DNA from: Xenorhabdus griffiniae
GTDB lineage: Bacteria > Pseudomonadota > Gammaproteobacteria > Enterobacterales > Enterobacteriaceae
DNA: 64,000 bases
Reading direction: 5' to 3'
Assembly: GCF_037265215.1 (NCBI RefSeq)
Contig: NZ_CP147737.1
Location: 1,426,001 to 1,490,000, forward strand
In this document: in pieces, positions 46,327 to 57,791 of the stretch
Layout of the letters: the number at the start of each line of letters is the position of its first letter
Numbering within the stretch: the first letter of the stretch is position 1
The notes under the pieces: generated by a model
The model's database searches: none
What the model was told of the DNA's origin: nothing
The model's input: the letters and a program-made list of their open reading frames with translations, nothing else
Program-made: the position numbers and the translations under genes

Positions 46327-46767
46327 ATGAAAATAAAGTACAGCATAGGAAGACAGAACCCCGAATTAATTCAGCAAGCATTTGCCATTCGCAAACAAGT
46401 ATTTACGGATGAACAGGGATTTGATGCAGAGATTGATATTGATGAATATGATGATATCGCTTTGCATGTGGTGGTATTTGATAGTGAAAAGCCAATAGGC
46501 GTATTACGGGCAATTCAGAAAGATAATAACATGCTCAAAGTTGGGCGGGTTGCAGTATTGAGACATTATCGTGGTCAAGGAATAGGTCGTAAGGTTATGG
46601 AATTTATTAAAGATTACGGCAGAAAAAATAACATTGAGACTATCATTCTATCTGCACAATGCCATGCTCAACCATTTTATGAAAGCCTTGGTTATCAAGC
46701 TCAGGGTGAGATTTATTTGGAAGAAGGTGCAGAACATATCTTTATGACTTTGAATTTAATATCGTAA
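46327..46767 (+). CDS. GNAT-family N-acetyltransferase
   Basis: A 146-residue acetyltransferase. Motif A is HYRGQGIGRKVMEF for acetyl-CoA pyrophosphate binding (near residue 80); an FAIRKQVFTDEQGF segment at residues 19-32 is as in ElaA/YjcF-like enzymes. The C-terminal QPFYESLGYQAQG is the usual Tyr-containing motif. ATG 46327 has AGGAT 7-9 bases upstream. Upstream frame extension to 46177 runs into the repeat. The acceptor is unknown. It is a single gene between a repeat and the bet locus. Confidence 0.85.
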   Translation: MKIKYSIGRQNPELIQQAFAIRKQVFTDEQGFDAEIDIDEYDDIALHVVVFDSEKPIGVLRAIQKDNNMLKVGRVAVLRHYRGQGIGRKVMEFIKDYGRKNNIETIILSAQCHAQPFYESLGYQAQGEIYLEEGAEHIFMTLNLIS

Positions 46768-46876
46768 TAAGATAATAATCACTATGAGTAATATAAATAC
46801 GGGAAAAATGAGTATTCCTTGAATATCTCAATTTCCCGTATTAGTGATTTATCTACTTTTTGTGAGAATGAATTGA

Positions 46877-48556
46877 TTAACTATTTTTGACCGATTGGCG
46901 GACAGGGGAATTATTGGCAACATAATATTTTGCCTGACTGCGTGGCAGAGGAGAGATTCCCCTGATGTTATCAGCTATTTTCTCAGCCATCATGATTGTT
47001 GTGGCATTTAAATTACCGGTAATAATGGTTGGCATAATAGAAGCATCAATAACACGTAGGTTTTCAATGCCATGTACTCTTCCTTGACCATCCACAACTG
47101 CCATTTCGTCTGTCCCCATTTTGCAACTGCATGAGGGGTGAAATGCGGTTTCAGCATGTTGACGAATAAAGGCATCCAACTGTTCATCTGACTGATTTTC
47201 AACACCTGGACTGATTTCACGTCCACAATAAGGCGCCAGCGCAGGTTGTGCCATGATTTCCCGCGTAATGCGAATAGCCGCGCGGAACTCTTGCCAGTCC
47301 TGTTCTGTTGACATGTAGTTAAATAAAATACTGGGATGCTGACGTGGGTTTCGCGACTTAATTTTCACCCGACCACGGCTTGGGGAACGCATAGAGCCAA
47401 CATGAGCCTGAAAACCATGTTGGTTGATGGCATTACTGCCATTGTAATTAATAGCAACAGGCAGGAAATGAAACTGAATATTTGGCCAGGCAAATTTTTC
47501 ATCGGTGCGAATAAAGCCACCGGCTTCAAATTGATTGCTGGCACCAATACCTGTTCCTTTGAATAGCCATTCAGCGCCAATTTGAGGTTGGTTGTACCAT
47601 TTCAATGCGGGATAAAGGGAAATGGGTTTGAGGCATTCATACTGCAAGTACATTTCAAGGTGATCTTGCAGGTTTTGTCCAACACCAGGCAAGACATGCA
47701 CAGCAGAAATACCAAGCTCGTTCAATACTTCTTCGGGACCAATACCTGAACGTTGCAAAATCTGTGGCGATGCAATGGCACCAGCGCAGAGTAAAACTTC
47801 TTTACGTGCTTTTGCCTGGGTTAACGTTGAGCTATGGCCTTGATAAAAATTGACGCCAACAGCTGTCTTGCCTTCAAAGACGAGGGTATCCGTTAACGCA
47901 TGAGTCATGATGGTGAGATTGGCGCGTGAACGAGCTTGATCCAGATAGCCACGGGCTGTGCTGGAGCGGCGTCCTTGAGGGGTAACGGTACGATCCATAG
48001 GGCCAAAACCTTCTTGCTGGTAGCCATTCAGATCGTCAGTAACGGGATAACCCGCCTGAACACCTGCTTCTACCATTGCATGAAAGAGTTCATTATTTCC
48101 TGCTTTGGGTGTCGTGACACTGACAGGCCCGTCTGCACCATGATAGTCATTTGCGCCAATATCCCTTGATTCCGCTTTGCGAAAATAGGGAAGGCAATCA
48201 AGGTAAGTCCAGTCTTCCAGCCCTGCCTGGGTTGCCCAATGATCAAAATCCAGTGCATTGCCACGGATGTAACACATGCCATTGATAAGTGAAGATCCCC
48301 CCAACCCTTTACCGCGCCCACATTCCATGCGTCGGTTATTCATATGGGGTTCGGGATCGGTTTCATAAGCCCAGTTATAACGGGTTCCCTGCAAGGGGTA
48401 TGCCAGCGCCGCTGGCATTTGAGTACGAAAGTCGAACCGGTAATCAGGTCCACCGGCTTCCAGCAGCAGGACCGTCACATTGGTATCTTCCGTTAAACGA
48501 GTTGCAAGCACGTTACCCGCTGAACCAGCACCGATAATAATGTAATCAAAAACCAT
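46877..48556 (-). CDS. betA: Choline dehydrogenase
   Basis: A 559-residue GMC oxidoreductase that oxidises choline to betaine aldehyde. FAD motif [17 protein letters not shown] at the N-terminus, [15 protein letters not shown] as GMC signature 1, and [16 protein letters not shown] as signature 2. HPSCSCKMG carries the catalytic His region. Last gene of betIBA. Confidence 0.97.
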   Translation of the reverse strand: MVFDYIIIGAGSAGNVLATRLTEDTNVTVLLLEAGGPDYRFDFRTQMPAALAYPLQGTRYNWAYETDPEPHMNNRRMECGRGKGLGGSSLINGMCYIRGNALDFDHWATQAGLEDWTYLDCLPYFRKAESRDIGANDYHGADGPVSVTTPKAGNNELFHAMVEAGVQAGYPVTDDLNGYQQEGFGPMDRTVTPQGRRSSTARGYLDQARSRANLTIMTHALTDTLVFEGKTAVGVNFYQGHSSTLTQAKARKEVLLCAGAIASPQILQRSGIGPEEVLNELGISAVHVLPGVGQNLQDHLEMYLQYECLKPISLYPALKWYNQPQIGAEWLFKGTGIGASNQFEAGGFIRTDEKFAWPNIQFHFLPVAINYNGSNAINQHGFQAHVGSMRSPSRGRVKIKSRNPRQHPSILFNYMSTEQDWQEFRAAIRITREIMAQPALAPYCGREISPGVENQSDEQLDAFIRQHAETAFHPSCSCKMGTDEMAVVDGQGRVHGIENLRVIDASIMPTIITGNLNATTIMMAEKIADNIRGISPLPRSQAKYYVANNSPVRQSVKNS

Positions 48557-48583
48557 TGTTATCTCCTCTGTTTCAGGCGTGGA

Positions 48584-50062
48584 TTAAAATAGGGATTCAA
48601 AATTGCCTAATTCCACCTGTATTGATTTGGTTTGTGTGTAATTTTGTAGTGTAGCCAGTCCATTTTCCCGGCCAACACCAGAATGTTTATAGCCACCGAC
48701 AGGCATGGCTGCCGGGGATTCTCCCCAGGTATTGATCCAGCAGATCCCAGCTTCTAGCCGGTGGATCACACGATGTGCGCGGGAGAGATCTTTGGTGACT
48801 AATCCTGCACCCAGGCCATAATGGGTATTATTGGCTCGGGTAATGACTTCATCTTCCGTTTCATAGGTCAGGATAGACATCACAGGCCCAAAGATTTCCT
48901 CCTGTGTGATCAACATATCATCGGTACAGTCACTGAATACTGTCGGTGCAACAAATGCCCCTTTTGCTAATTCGCCTTCCAGCAGACGCTCACCACCACA
49001 CAGCAGGCGGGCATGGCTGTTTTTACCGTTTTCGATATAGCGTAAAACGGACTCCATGTGTGGAAAACTTACCAGCGGACCAAAGTTAGTGTTGGGATCA
49101 AGAGGTGAGCCAATTCGAATGCGCTTAACACGCTCAAGAATTTTTGCTTCAAACGGTGGAAGCAGTGCCTTGGGGACAAAGACCCGTGTCCCATTCGTAC
49201 AAACCTGACCTGAACTGAAAAAGTTGGCTATCATGGCAATATCAGCAGCGCGATCCAGATCGGCATCATCAAAAATGATTAGTGGAGATTTACCACCCAA
49301 TTCCATCGTGACTTCTTTTAGGGTAGAAGCGGAAGCATTTGCCATCACCTTTTTGCCGGTCACAATACCGCCGGTGAAAGACATTTTGGCGATTTTAGGG
49401 TGAACAGTCAGATAATGTCCGACTTCATGGCCGGCTCCGGTCAACACATTGAAAACACCATCAGGCAAACCGGCTTCGGTGTAGATTTCAGCCAACTTCA
49501 AAGCGGTAAGAGAGGTGACTTCACTTGGTTTAAAAATCATGGCATTACCGGCAGCCAGTGCGGGTGCTGATTTCCACAGGGCAATTTGGATAGGGTAGTT
49601 CCATGCGCCGATGCCTGCTACGATACCCAATGGTTCACGGCGTGTATACACAAAAGAAGATTCACGTAATGGGATCTGCTGGCCTTCAAGGGCTGGAATT
49701 AATCCCGCATAGTATTCCAGTACATCGGCACCTGTGACGATATCAACCTGCCGGGTTTCAGCAAGGGGTTTACCGGTATCCAGTGTTTCCAATTCAGCCA
49801 GTTCATCATTGCGTTCACGCAAGATATTCACCGCCTTGTGTAAGATCCGTGAACGTTCCACCGCGGTCATGGCTGCCCAGATTTGCTGTCCTTTATGGGC
49901 GCTTTCGACTGCTAAATCAACATCTTGTTTTGTTGCAGACTGAAATTGAGCAATAACGTCACCATTAGCTGGGTTAATTGCGTCAAAAATTGTATTATTA
50001 GGATTGGTACTATCAACATAAGCACCGTGGATATAAAGTTTTTGTAATCCAAAATAGGTCAT
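48584..50062 (-). CDS. betB: Betaine aldehyde dehydrogenase
   Basis: A 492-residue NAD(P)-dependent aldehyde dehydrogenase giving glycine betaine. The catalytic Glu is in LGGKSPL-preceding VTMELGG and the nucleophile Cys in [15 protein letters not shown] site [12 protein letters not shown]-terminal [20 protein letters not shown] typical of BetB. 27 bases upstream of betA. Confidence 0.96.
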   Translation of the reverse strand: MTYFGLQKLYIHGAYVDSTNPNNTIFDAINPANGDVIAQFQSATKQDVDLAVESAHKGQQIWAAMTAVERSRILHKAVNILRERNDELAELETLDTGKPLAETRQVDIVTGADVLEYYAGLIPALEGQQIPLRESSFVYTRREPLGIVAGIGAWNYPIQIALWKSAPALAAGNAMIFKPSEVTSLTALKLAEIYTEAGLPDGVFNVLTGAGHEVGHYLTVHPKIAKMSFTGGIVTGKKVMANASASTLKEVTMELGGKSPLIIFDDADLDRAADIAMIANFFSSGQVCTNGTRVFVPKALLPPFEAKILERVKRIRIGSPLDPNTNFGPLVSFPHMESVLRYIENGKNSHARLLCGGERLLEGELAKGAFVAPTVFSDCTDDMLITQEEIFGPVMSILTYETEDEVITRANNTHYGLGAGLVTKDLSRAHRVIHRLEAGICWINTWGESPAAMPVGGYKHSGVGRENGLATLQNYTQTKSIQVELGNFESLF

Positions 50063-50088
50063 AGATTCTCCTTAAGCGTCTATCCAAG

Positions 50089-50685
50089 TCAGAACTTATC
50101 AGATGCTCCGAGTTTCTGTTCGATGTAATCGATAGTAATTTTGAATGTCCCTGCTATATCAAAAGGCTTCTTGCTTAATGCACTTCGCAGCCAAATGCCG
50201 TCAATCAATGCAGCAAGACCTTGTGCAGCTAGCCGCGCTTCTGCTTTTGGCATGGCACGTTTAAATTCAACACAAAGATTGGAATGCAAACGGCGCTCAT
50301 TGATTTGTTGTAACCGATACAGCTTTGGTTGATGCATGCTACTTGCCCAGAATGCCAACCAGGTTTTCATTGCTGCACTGTTGATCTGGCTGGTATCAAA
50401 ATTCCCTTCGACAATGGCTTTCAACCTTTGCGTGGGCGTTGCGTTATCTAGCAAGCGTAATCGGCGTGCGACAGCTATTTTTAACTGATGCAATAGATAA
50501 CGCATGGTCGCTTCTAATAGGCCGTTCTTGTCCTTGAAATAGTGGCTGATAATTCCGTTGGAAACCCCCGCTTTTCGGGCTATTTGTGCAATAGTTGCTT
50601 CCTGCATTCCCACTTCATTCACAACGATTAATGTTGCATCAATGAGTTGTTGTTTTCTTATCGACTGCATTCCAATTTTTGGCAT
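50089..50685 (-). CDS. betI: BetI, choline-responsive TetR-type repressor
   Basis: A 198-residue TetR-family repressor. The N-terminal helix-turn-helix is [23 protein letters not shown]. It represses betIBA and betT and is relieved by choline. First gene of the operon, divergent from betT. A 14-bp palindrome matching known bet operators lies in the intergenic region. Confidence 0.96.
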   Translation of the reverse strand: MPKIGMQSIRKQQLIDATLIVVNEVGMQEATIAQIARKAGVSNGIISHYFKDKNGLLEATMRYLLHQLKIAVARRLRLLDNATPTQRLKAIVEGNFDTSQINSAAMKTWLAFWASSMHQPKLYRLQQINERRLHSNLCVEFKRAMPKAEARLAAQGLAALIDGIWLRSALSKKPFDIAGTFKITIDYIEQKLGASDKF

Positions 50686-50736
50686 GATTTTATGCTCAGA
50701 AAATCAATTATTCGGGCAGTATTAAACTTTTTTTTA

Positions 50737-50750
50737 ATTGAATGTTCAAT
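50737..50750. promoter_or_regulatory. BetI operator
   Basis: ATTGAATGTTCAAT, a perfect dyad (ATTGAA/TTCAAT with a TG centre), resembles the ATTGAACGTCCAAT-like bet operator of E. coli. It lies between the divergent betI and betT starts. Confidence 0.75.
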
Positions 50751-50894
50751 CAAAATTAAATATGTTTTATCACAATAATTTTACAATGAGGGAGTGAATT
50801 TGTTTAAGGTATCTTAAATTTTATATTTAATTCAAACTGTTATATGAATTATGTTTTTCATCTGTTTTAATGCTATTAATTTCAGGAACTGCCT

Positions 50895-52937
50895 ATGAAT
50901 ACACAAGACAGTCCAAAAAACACCCAGAAGGACACCCTGAATTCTGTCGTTTTTTTTACCTCTGCCGGACTGATTATTGCATTTTCTCTGTTCACTATTT
51001 TTTTCACAGATGCAACCAGTATTTGGATAAAAAATACACTGAATTGGGTGTCTAAAACTTTCGGTTGGTATTATTTACTGGCTGCGACGCTTTACATTGT
51101 GTTTGTTGTTTTTATCGCGGCTTCCCGTTTTGGTTCAATCAAATTGGGACCGGAACAATCTAAGCCGGAATTCAGTTTGCTGAGTTGGGCGGCGATGCTG
51201 TTTGCCGCTGGGATCGGCATTGATTTGATGTTTTTCTCGGTGGCTGAACCTGTCACGCAATATATGCAGCCACCAACGGGTCAAGGGGAAACTATTGAAG
51301 CAGCTCGTCAGGCGATGGTGTGGACGCTGTTCCATTATGGCCTGACGGGCTGGTCTATGTACGCCTTGATGGGAATTGCACTGGGATATTTTAGTTATCG
51401 TTATAATTTGCCTTTGACTATCCGCTCGGCACTTTATCCTATTTTTGGTGATCGCATTAAAGGATTAATCGGTCATACGGTGGATATTGCGGCAGTAATA
51501 GGGACCATTTTTGGTATTGCAACGACGCTGGGAATTGGGGTTGTGCAGTTGAATTATGGTCTGAAAGTTCTTTTCGACTTACCGCAAGGATTGGGGATCC
51601 AGGGAGGATTGATACTATTATCTGTGGTGATAGCCATTATCTCCGTAACTTCCGGCGTAAACAAAGGCATTCGGTTTTTGTCTGAATTGAATGTCCTGCT
51701 GGCTCTTGGCTTGGTTTTATTCATTTTGTTTATGGGCGATACCGAATTCCTGCTTAACGGATTAGTGCAGAACGTCGGGGATTATATCAGCCGTTTTATG
51801 AGTATGACGCTGAACAGTTTTGCCTTTGAACGCCCCACTGAATGGATGAATAACTGGACTCTGTTTTTCTGGGCATGGTGGGTGGCCTGGTCGCCGTTTG
51901 TAGGGCTGTTTCTGGCGCGCATTTCCCGTGGCAGAACGATTCGCCAGTTTGTTATGGGAACATTAGTCATTCCATTTGTTTTTACACTGCTGTGGCTATC
52001 GATTTTTGGTAACAGTGTGTTGTATGAAATTCTGCATGGTAATCGCCAGTTGGCGGAAACCGTGTTACAACACCCAGAACAAGGTTTTTATCGTTTGCTG
52101 GCACTTTATCCGGCATTCACGTTCAGTGCTTCTGTGGGCACCATTACCGGATTGCTGTTTTATGTCACGTCGGCGGATTCTGGTTCGTTAGTGCTGGGAA
52201 ATTTCACCTCTAATCTAAGTGATATCAATAATGATGCACCAAATTGGTTGCGTATCTTTTGGTCGGTGGCAATCGGTGTATTAACGCTGGGTATCCTCAT
52301 GACGGATGGTATTCCTGCTTTGCAAAATACCACGGTTATCATGGGACTACCTTTTAGTTTTGTGATCTTCTTTGTCATGGCGGGGCTATATAAGTCTTTG
52401 CGGGTAGAGGATTTTCGTAAAGCCAGCTCGCTGCAAAATACCTCCCCCACTCTTATGCATGACAATGGCTCATTGAATTGGAAACAGCGTTTGAGCCGTA
52501 TGATGCACTTTCCTGGTACGAAAAATACTCAGCGAATGCTGGATATGGTGTGCCGTCCCGCGATGTTAGAAGTGGCTAAAGAGTTAGTTGTACGTGGTGC
52601 GAAAGTGCAGTTTAATGCACTGCCAGCTAAGGAGAACAAGTGGCTGAATCCACTAGAATTAATTGTTGATTTAGGGGATGAACAGAATTTTATCTATCAA
52701 ATCTGGCCGCAACGCTATTCTGTACCTGGATTTACCTATCGGGCGAGAGCGGGTAAGTCTCACTATTATCGGTTGGAGACTTTTCTGATGGAAGGAACAC
52801 AGGGTAATGATTTGATGGACTATACCAAAGAGCAAATCATTAGCGATATTCTTGACCACTATGAAAAACATCTGAATTTTATTCACTTAAACCGAGAAGC
52901 ACCGGGACAGACATTGATTTTTCCTAGTGGAGGTTAA
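50895..52937 (+). CDS. betT: BetT, high-affinity choline transporter (BCCT)
   Basis: A 680-residue betaine/choline/carnitine transporter with 12 membrane helices and a long hydrophilic C-terminal domain of about 170 residues typical of BetT. Signature region WTLFFWAWWVAWSPFVGLFLARISRGRT in pieces around residue 310-335; SVAEPVTQYMQPP near the N-terminus also fits. Divergent from betI. The C-terminal domain mediates osmotic activation in E. coli. Confidence 0.96.
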   Translation: MNTQDSPKNTQKDTLNSVVFFTSAGLIIAFSLFTIFFTDATSIWIKNTLNWVSKTFGWYYLLAATLYIVFVVFIAASRFGSIKLGPEQSKPEFSLLSWAAMLFAAGIGIDLMFFSVAEPVTQYMQPPTGQGETIEAARQAMVWTLFHYGLTGWSMYALMGIALGYFSYRYNLPLTIRSALYPIFGDRIKGLIGHTVDIAAVIGTIFGIATTLGIGVVQLNYGLKVLFDLPQGLGIQGGLILLSVVIAIISVTSGVNKGIRFLSELNVLLALGLVLFILFMGDTEFLLNGLVQNVGDYISRFMSMTLNSFAFERPTEWMNNWTLFFWAWWVAWSPFVGLFLARISRGRTIRQFVMGTLVIPFVFTLLWLSIFGNSVLYEILHGNRQLAETVLQHPEQGFYRLLALYPAFTFSASVGTITGLLFYVTSADSGSLVLGNFTSNLSDINNDAPNWLRIFWSVAIGVLTLGILMTDGIPALQNTTVIMGLPFSFVIFFVMAGLYKSLRVEDFRKASSLQNTSPTLMHDNGSLNWKQRLSRMMHFPGTKNTQRMLDMVCRPAMLEVAKELVVRGAKVQFNALPAKENKWLNPLELIVDLGDEQNFIYQIWPQRYSVPGFTYRARAGKSHYYRLETFLMEGTQGNDLMDYTKEQIISDILDHYEKHLNFIHLNREAPGQTLIFPSGG

Positions 52938-52969
52938 TTGGCAGGAAGATAAGCGAAATAGAGTAAAGG

Positions 52970-53013
52970 ATAAAAAAATCGCCTGTGTTATCTGAAATGA
53001 CAGGCGATTTTTT
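52970..53013. terminator. Bidirectional terminator after betT
   Basis: ATCGCCTGT (52978-52986) pairs with ACAGGCGAT (53000-53008), with an A-run before and a T-run after. Confidence 0.85.
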
Positions 53014-53131
53014 ATTAAAACAGAGAATGATTTTATTTCATCCTGGCGGGAGTCGAATGCCTGTTTACATTCGAAGAAATCCGTTCGTTGAAGTTTTGCT
53101 GAAAAATTGACTAGAGTTTCATGATCTCTTT

Positions 53132-53147
53132 CTGTATATTTATACAG
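53132..53147. promoter_or_regulatory. LexA box upstream of dinB
   Basis: CTGTATATTTATACAG is a full 16-base SOS box (CTGT-N8-ACAG, AT-rich centre), 23 bases upstream of the dinB start. Confidence 0.9.
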
Positions 53148-53169
53148 TATTTTGATGTGAGGAGATCAG

Positions 53170-54225
53170 ATGCGCAAAATTATTCATATTGATATGGATT
53201 GCTTTTTTGCTGCCGTTGAAATGCGGGATAATCCATCACTCCGTAATATTCCCATTGCTGTCGGGGGAAGCGCTGATCGAAGGGGCGTCATTAGTACGGC
53301 AAATTATCCTGCCCGCCGTTTTGGGGTGCATAGTGCGATGTCTACGGCTACGGCATTAAGACTTTGTCCTCAATTGAAAGTCATCCCTGGCAGAATGGCG
53401 CATTATAAAGAAGTGTCTCAACATATTCGTCGAATTTTTTCCCATTATACTGAGTTGATCGAACCACTTTCTTTAGATGAGGCCTATCTGGATGTGACGG
53501 ATTGCCATTATTGTCACGGTTCCGCCACGTTGATTGCTCAAGAAATCCGTCAGGTCATTTTTGATGAATTGCAGTTAACGGCCTCGGCTGGTGTAGCACC
53601 AGTGAGGTTTTTAGCCAAGATAGCGTCTGATATCAATAAACCCAATGGGCAGTATGTTATCTCTCCTGAACAAGTTGAAACTTTTATTAAGTCGCTGGCA
53701 TTATGCAAAATTCCCGGTGTTGGAAAGGTCACCGCTAAACGGTTGTCAGACATGGGGTTAGCGACCTGTTCTGACGTGCAGCGTTATGACAAGCTGGCAC
53801 TAATAAAAAGTTTAGGTAAGTTTGGTTTGACGCTTTGGCAGCGTTGTCATGGTATTGATGAACGACAGATCACGCCAGAACGTTTGCGTAAGTCCGTTGG
53901 GGTGGAGGAAACTTTGGCACAGGATATCCATGAATGGCATGAATGTGTTGAACTCATTGAAAAACTTTATCCTGAACTGAAAAAACGATTGGAAAAGGTA
54001 AAACCCGATCTCCGCATAGCTCGTCAAGGTATCAAATTAAAGTTTGACGATTTTCAATTGACAACACAGGAACATGTCCATCCTATATTGGATAAACGCG
54101 ATCTGATCCAAATAGCAAAGCAGGCTTGGGAAACACGCAGGGAAGGGCGGGGAGTCAGGCTGGTTGGGTTGCAGGTGACGTTACAAAACCCACAACTGGA
54201 GCGGCAGCTTTTATTGGAATGGTAA
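53170..54225 (+). CDS. dinB: DNA polymerase IV
   Basis: A 351-residue Y-family translesion polymerase. Catalytic acidic residues are in [12 protein letters not shown] and SLDEAYLDV; steric-gate Phe/Tyr follows in CFFAA; little-finger domain at the C-terminus with QLLLEW as a likely clamp-binding motif. Starts at ATG 53170 with GGAG upstream. SOS-regulated by the box above. Adjacent to pepD as in E. coli, without the yafNOP genes. Confidence 0.97.
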   Translation: MRKIIHIDMDCFFAAVEMRDNPSLRNIPIAVGGSADRRGVISTANYPARRFGVHSAMSTATALRLCPQLKVIPGRMAHYKEVSQHIRRIFSHYTELIEPLSLDEAYLDVTDCHYCHGSATLIAQEIRQVIFDELQLTASAGVAPVRFLAKIASDINKPNGQYVISPEQVETFIKSLALCKIPGVGKVTAKRLSDMGLATCSDVQRYDKLALIKSLGKFGLTLWQRCHGIDERQITPERLRKSVGVEETLAQDIHEWHECVELIEKLYPELKKRLEKVKPDLRIARQGIKLKFDDFQLTTQEHVHPILDKRDLIQIAKQAWETRREGRGVRLVGLQVTLQNPQLERQLLLEW

Positions 54226-54288
54226 GGTGTAAAGGACGCAATCTCCCCCACAAACAAGATGGCAGGGGAGCGGCAATATAATTTTCTA

Positions 54289-55748
54289 TTATTCTTTAGC
54301 CGGAATAGCCTTGAGAATTGCGGTGAGTAGCTGCCAATATTGACCGACACTCTTAATGTGTACTTTCTCATCAGGGGAGTGAGCACCCCGAATAGTTGGT
54401 CCAATAGAAACCATGTCCATATCAGGATACGGTTTTTTGAACAGGCCACACTCCAAACCCGCGTGGATCACCATGATATTCGGTGTCTTATCGAAGAGTT
54501 GGTGATAAGTTTCACGCACCAAATGCATGATGGGCGAATTGGCGTCAGGTTGCCAGCCCGGATAGCTGCCACTTGCTACGGTTTCTGCTCCAGACAGTTT
54601 TGCCAGAGAATGCAGCATTTCAACAACATAAACCTTGCCACTTTCGATAAGTGAACGGATCAGGCAAATAACCTCGGCTTTCTCTTCGTCCATGGTTATA
54701 ACGCCTACGTTTAGCGAAGTTTCTACCACACCTTTGGCAACATCGCTCATACGAATAACACCATTCGGCATACTATTGAGCATGGATATGAAGCGTGTCT
54801 GGCAATCCGTGGTTAATGCGTGTGATGATGCTTTGGTTTCATCCAACAAGAAAGTGAGATTGTTTTCAACGACGAATATTCGTTTTTCAATGTCTCCAGA
54901 TAGTTATCTTTCAATTGATGGAGTTTTTCAACTTTGTCAGCAGGAACCGCAATCACGGTAGAACCTTCACGAGGAATAGCATTACGCAGGGTTCCACCTT
55001 GCAGATGAATTAATTTCAGTTCCAACTCGTCGGAATACGTGGCCAGGAAACGAGCCAGTAATTTGTTGGCGTTACCTAACCCCAGATGAATATCACCGCC
55101 AGAGTGACCGCCTTTTAATCCCTTAATCGTCAATTGTAGTGTCTTATAGTTAGCTGGCAGCGCTTCACGGGACAGGTGTAAGGTTGTGAAAAAATCAATG
55201 CCGCCTGCACAACCCATGTAGATTTCGCCTTCTTCTTCTGAATCTGTATTGATCAGAACGTCAGCTTGCAGCCAGCCAGATTTCATGCCGAATGCACCAT
55301 CCATGCCGGCCTCTTCGGTCATGGTCAGCAAAACTTCCAATGGTCCATGTTTAACGGATTCGTCCGCCAAAACGGCCAGAGCAGAAGCCATACCAATACC
55401 GTTATCTGCGCCTAAAGTTGTACCATCAGCCGTAACCCAGTCACCATCGATATAAGGGCGAATAGGATCTTTTGTGAAATCGTGTTGAGTATCGTTATTT
55501 TTCTGTGGAACCATATCAAGGTGTGCTTGAAGGACAACCGCCTTGCGATTTTCCATACCTTTTGACGCTGGCTTTCTGATCAAAATATTACCCACTTCAT
55601 CCCGCTCTACATGGAATCTTTTGCTTTTTGCCCACGCAATAATATGGGATGCGAGAGCTTCTTCATGATAAGAGGGATGAGGAATGGAACAGATCTGGGC
55701 AAAAATATCCCATAAGGGTTGTGGGGATAGCGTTGATAATTCGGACAC
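54289..55748 (-). pseudogene. pepD: Aminoacyl-histidine dipeptidase, frameshifted
   Basis: Read as two frames: 55748-54813 and 54849-54289. The first gives the N-terminal ~310 residues of PepD (GTG start with AGGAG, then [51 protein letters not shown] and GLKGGHSGG metal and catalytic motifs). The second gives the rest, MLDETKASS to IPAKE (HAGLECGLFKKPYPDMD). At about 54868 the frames join if one base is restored, reading [14 protein letters not shown]. The span is 1460 bases, one short of 487 codons, the family size. A single missing base, an assembly error, or unusual frameshifting are the options. Peptidase D hydrolyses Xaa-His dipeptides. Confidence 0.85.
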
Positions 55749-55995
55749 GGCGAATCTCCTATAACTGAATCTTGGTGAGAAAAATGGTAATGTTTGGTGC
55801 ATCAGGGAGTTTTTATCATCTGCATTGACCCTAGGCTTGAGAATATCATTTTATTGTCAGCAATGGGCTGTGAGAATGAGGGCTTCCCCTGTTTTTACTG
55901 GTTTTTGTTGGTTCAAATCACTATAATCTCGCGCAACCTTTTTTCCGCAAAAAACGCTTTTCTGAAATATTCTTTAGTTTCCAGGATCTAATTTT

Positions 55996-56454
55996 ATGAG
56001 TGAAAAATATGTTGTAACGTGGGATATGTTGCAAATGCATGCCCGTCAATTGGCGCAACGTTTACTTCCCGTAGAACAGTGGAAAGGCATTATTGCCGTT
56101 AGCCGTGGTGGTCTGGTTCCGGGAGCGTTACTGGCTCGTGAGTTGGGAATTCGCCATGTCGATACGGTTTGTATTTCCAGCTATGATCACGATAACCAGC
56201 GCGAGTTGAAAGTATTAAAAAAAGCGGAAGGTGACGGTGAAGGGTTCATTGTTGTTGATGATCTGGTTGATACTGGGGGTACAGCCCAGGCAATCCGTGA
56301 CATGTATCCGAAAGCGCATTTTGTAACGATTTTTGCCAAACCCGCCGGGCGCCCTCTTGTGGATGATTATGTTATTGACATTCCCCAAAACACATGGATT
56401 GAGCAGCCTTGGGATATGGGAGTCGTGTTCGTTCCACCCGTTTGTGAAAAGTAG
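55996..56454 (+). CDS. gpt: Xanthine-guanine phosphoribosyltransferase
   Basis: A 152-residue purine salvage enzyme converting guanine, xanthine and hypoxanthine to nucleotides. The PRPP-binding motif is [23 protein letters not shown] and [12 protein letters not shown] match E. coli Gpt. Standing between pepD (divergent) and frsA, as in E. coli. Confidence 0.97.
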   Translation: MSEKYVVTWDMLQMHARQLAQRLLPVEQWKGIIAVSRGGLVPGALLARELGIRHVDTVCISSYDHDNQRELKVLKKAEGDGEGFIVVDDLVDTGGTAQAIRDMYPKAHFVTIFAKPAGRPLVDDYVIDIPQNTWIEQPWDMGVVFVPPVCEK

Positions 56455-56472
56455 TAAGATTTTTCTTTTGCC

Positions 56473-57720
56473 ATGACGAAACAAAACCTTTCAGAATCGC
56501 TGTTTAAGCCTCGGTTTAAACATCGGGAGACCTCTACACTGGTAAAATATACTCGCCCACAGTCCGTAACTACCAGTGATAGTATGCTTGGTGGGGAGCG
56601 CCGCGAGCGGTGGTATCGCATGATTAATTGGCTCGCTTGGATCTGGAGGGGGGTAAATCCGCTAGAAATTCAAGATGTCCTCAGCCGGATTGCCGTGACG
56701 GATGCCGAACGCAGTACTGAACATTTGTTGGATACTGTGGTCGGCTATCGTAAAGGAAACTGGGCATTTGAGTGGTCTCAGCAGGCAATGTACTGGCAAC
56801 AGGAAGCGTTGCATACTGAAGATACGGAAAAAGCCGGGTCATGTTGGTTAAAGGCTGCAACGCTATATAGTATTGCAGCTTATCCTCATTTGCGCGGTGA
56901 TGAACTGGCCGATCAGGCCATTGTGTTGGCTAATAAAGCCTATGAAAACGCGGCGCGTTTTTCTGACTACGAATTAAAAAAGCTGGAATTCCAGTTGGAA
57001 GGGGGCAAAAGCGTTACCGGGTTATTACACCTGCCTTCCCATGTACCAGGACCTTGTCCGACGATATTAGTTTGTGCCAGCCTTGATAATGTCCAGAGTG
57101 ATTGCTGGCGGTTGTTTCGTGAATACTTATCGCCTCTTGGCTTTGCCATGTTAACACTGGATATGCCTTCTGTTGGTTATTCCGCTAAATTTACGTTAAC
57201 GCAGGATACCTGCGTACTTCATCAACAAGTTTTACAACAACTAGATAGCGTGCCATGGATTGATCATACCCGTGTAGGCGTATTTGGTTTTCGTTTTGGG
57301 GCGAATATCGCTGTTCGGCTTGCTTATCTGGAACCGAAACTGATTAAAGGCGTATCGGTGGTAGGCCCGATTGTGCATGAATTACTGCATGATGAAAAAT
57401 TACAGCAGAAAATCCCGTCAATGTATATTGACGTCTTGGCCAGTCGTTTAGGTATTTATCACGTTGATGAAAAGAGATTACGTTCAGAATTAGCGTGTTA
57501 TTCGTTGAAGAATCAAGGGCTATTGGGCCGTCGTTGTACTGTGCCCATGTTTTCAGTGTATTGGGAAGATGATATTTTCAGCCCAAGGAAAGACTCAACG
57601 TTGATTGCGATGTCATCAATGGAAGGTTTAGTACGAGCTATTCCTGCAACCTCAGTTTATAGTGGTTTCAATAAGGCATTACACGAGATAAGTGTATGGT
57701 TGAAAGATAAAGTTTTATAA
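56473..57720 (+). CDS. frsA: FrsA, esterase-like fermentation/respiration switch protein
   Basis: A 415-residue alpha/beta-hydrolase-fold protein. The nucleophile-elbow position reads VFGFRFGAN, lacking the usual GxSxG Ser, as in FrsA. It binds unphosphorylated enzyme IIA-Glc in E. coli; its enzymatic claim as pyruvate decarboxylase is disputed. ATG 56473, 18 bases after gpt, so probably cotranscribed. Confidence 0.95.
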   Translation: MTKQNLSESLFKPRFKHRETSTLVKYTRPQSVTTSDSMLGGERRERWYRMINWLAWIWRGVNPLEIQDVLSRIAVTDAERSTEHLLDTVVGYRKGNWAFEWSQQAMYWQQEALHTEDTEKAGSCWLKAATLYSIAAYPHLRGDELADQAIVLANKAYENAARFSDYELKKLEFQLEGGKSVTGLLHLPSHVPGPCPTILVCASLDNVQSDCWRLFREYLSPLGFAMLTLDMPSVGYSAKFTLTQDTCVLHQQVLQQLDSVPWIDHTRVGVFGFRFGANIAVRLAYLEPKLIKGVSVVGPIVHELLHDEKLQQKIPSMYIDVLASRLGIYHVDEKRLRSELACYSLKNQGLLGRRCTVPMFSVYWEDDIFSPRKDSTLIAMSSMEGLVRAIPATSVYSGFNKALHEISVWLKDKVL

Positions 57721-57791
57721 AATTAAATTTATCACTTGATATTTTTTAATCGTTTGATACAAAGGTATTCTGTATATAAGGAGACCTTTGT

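Noticed and set aside
54868..54900. Programmed -1 frameshift in pepD
   Set aside because: No canonical X-XXY-YYZ heptamer at the join and no downstream stem; PepD is not known to use frameshifting. A lost base is simpler.
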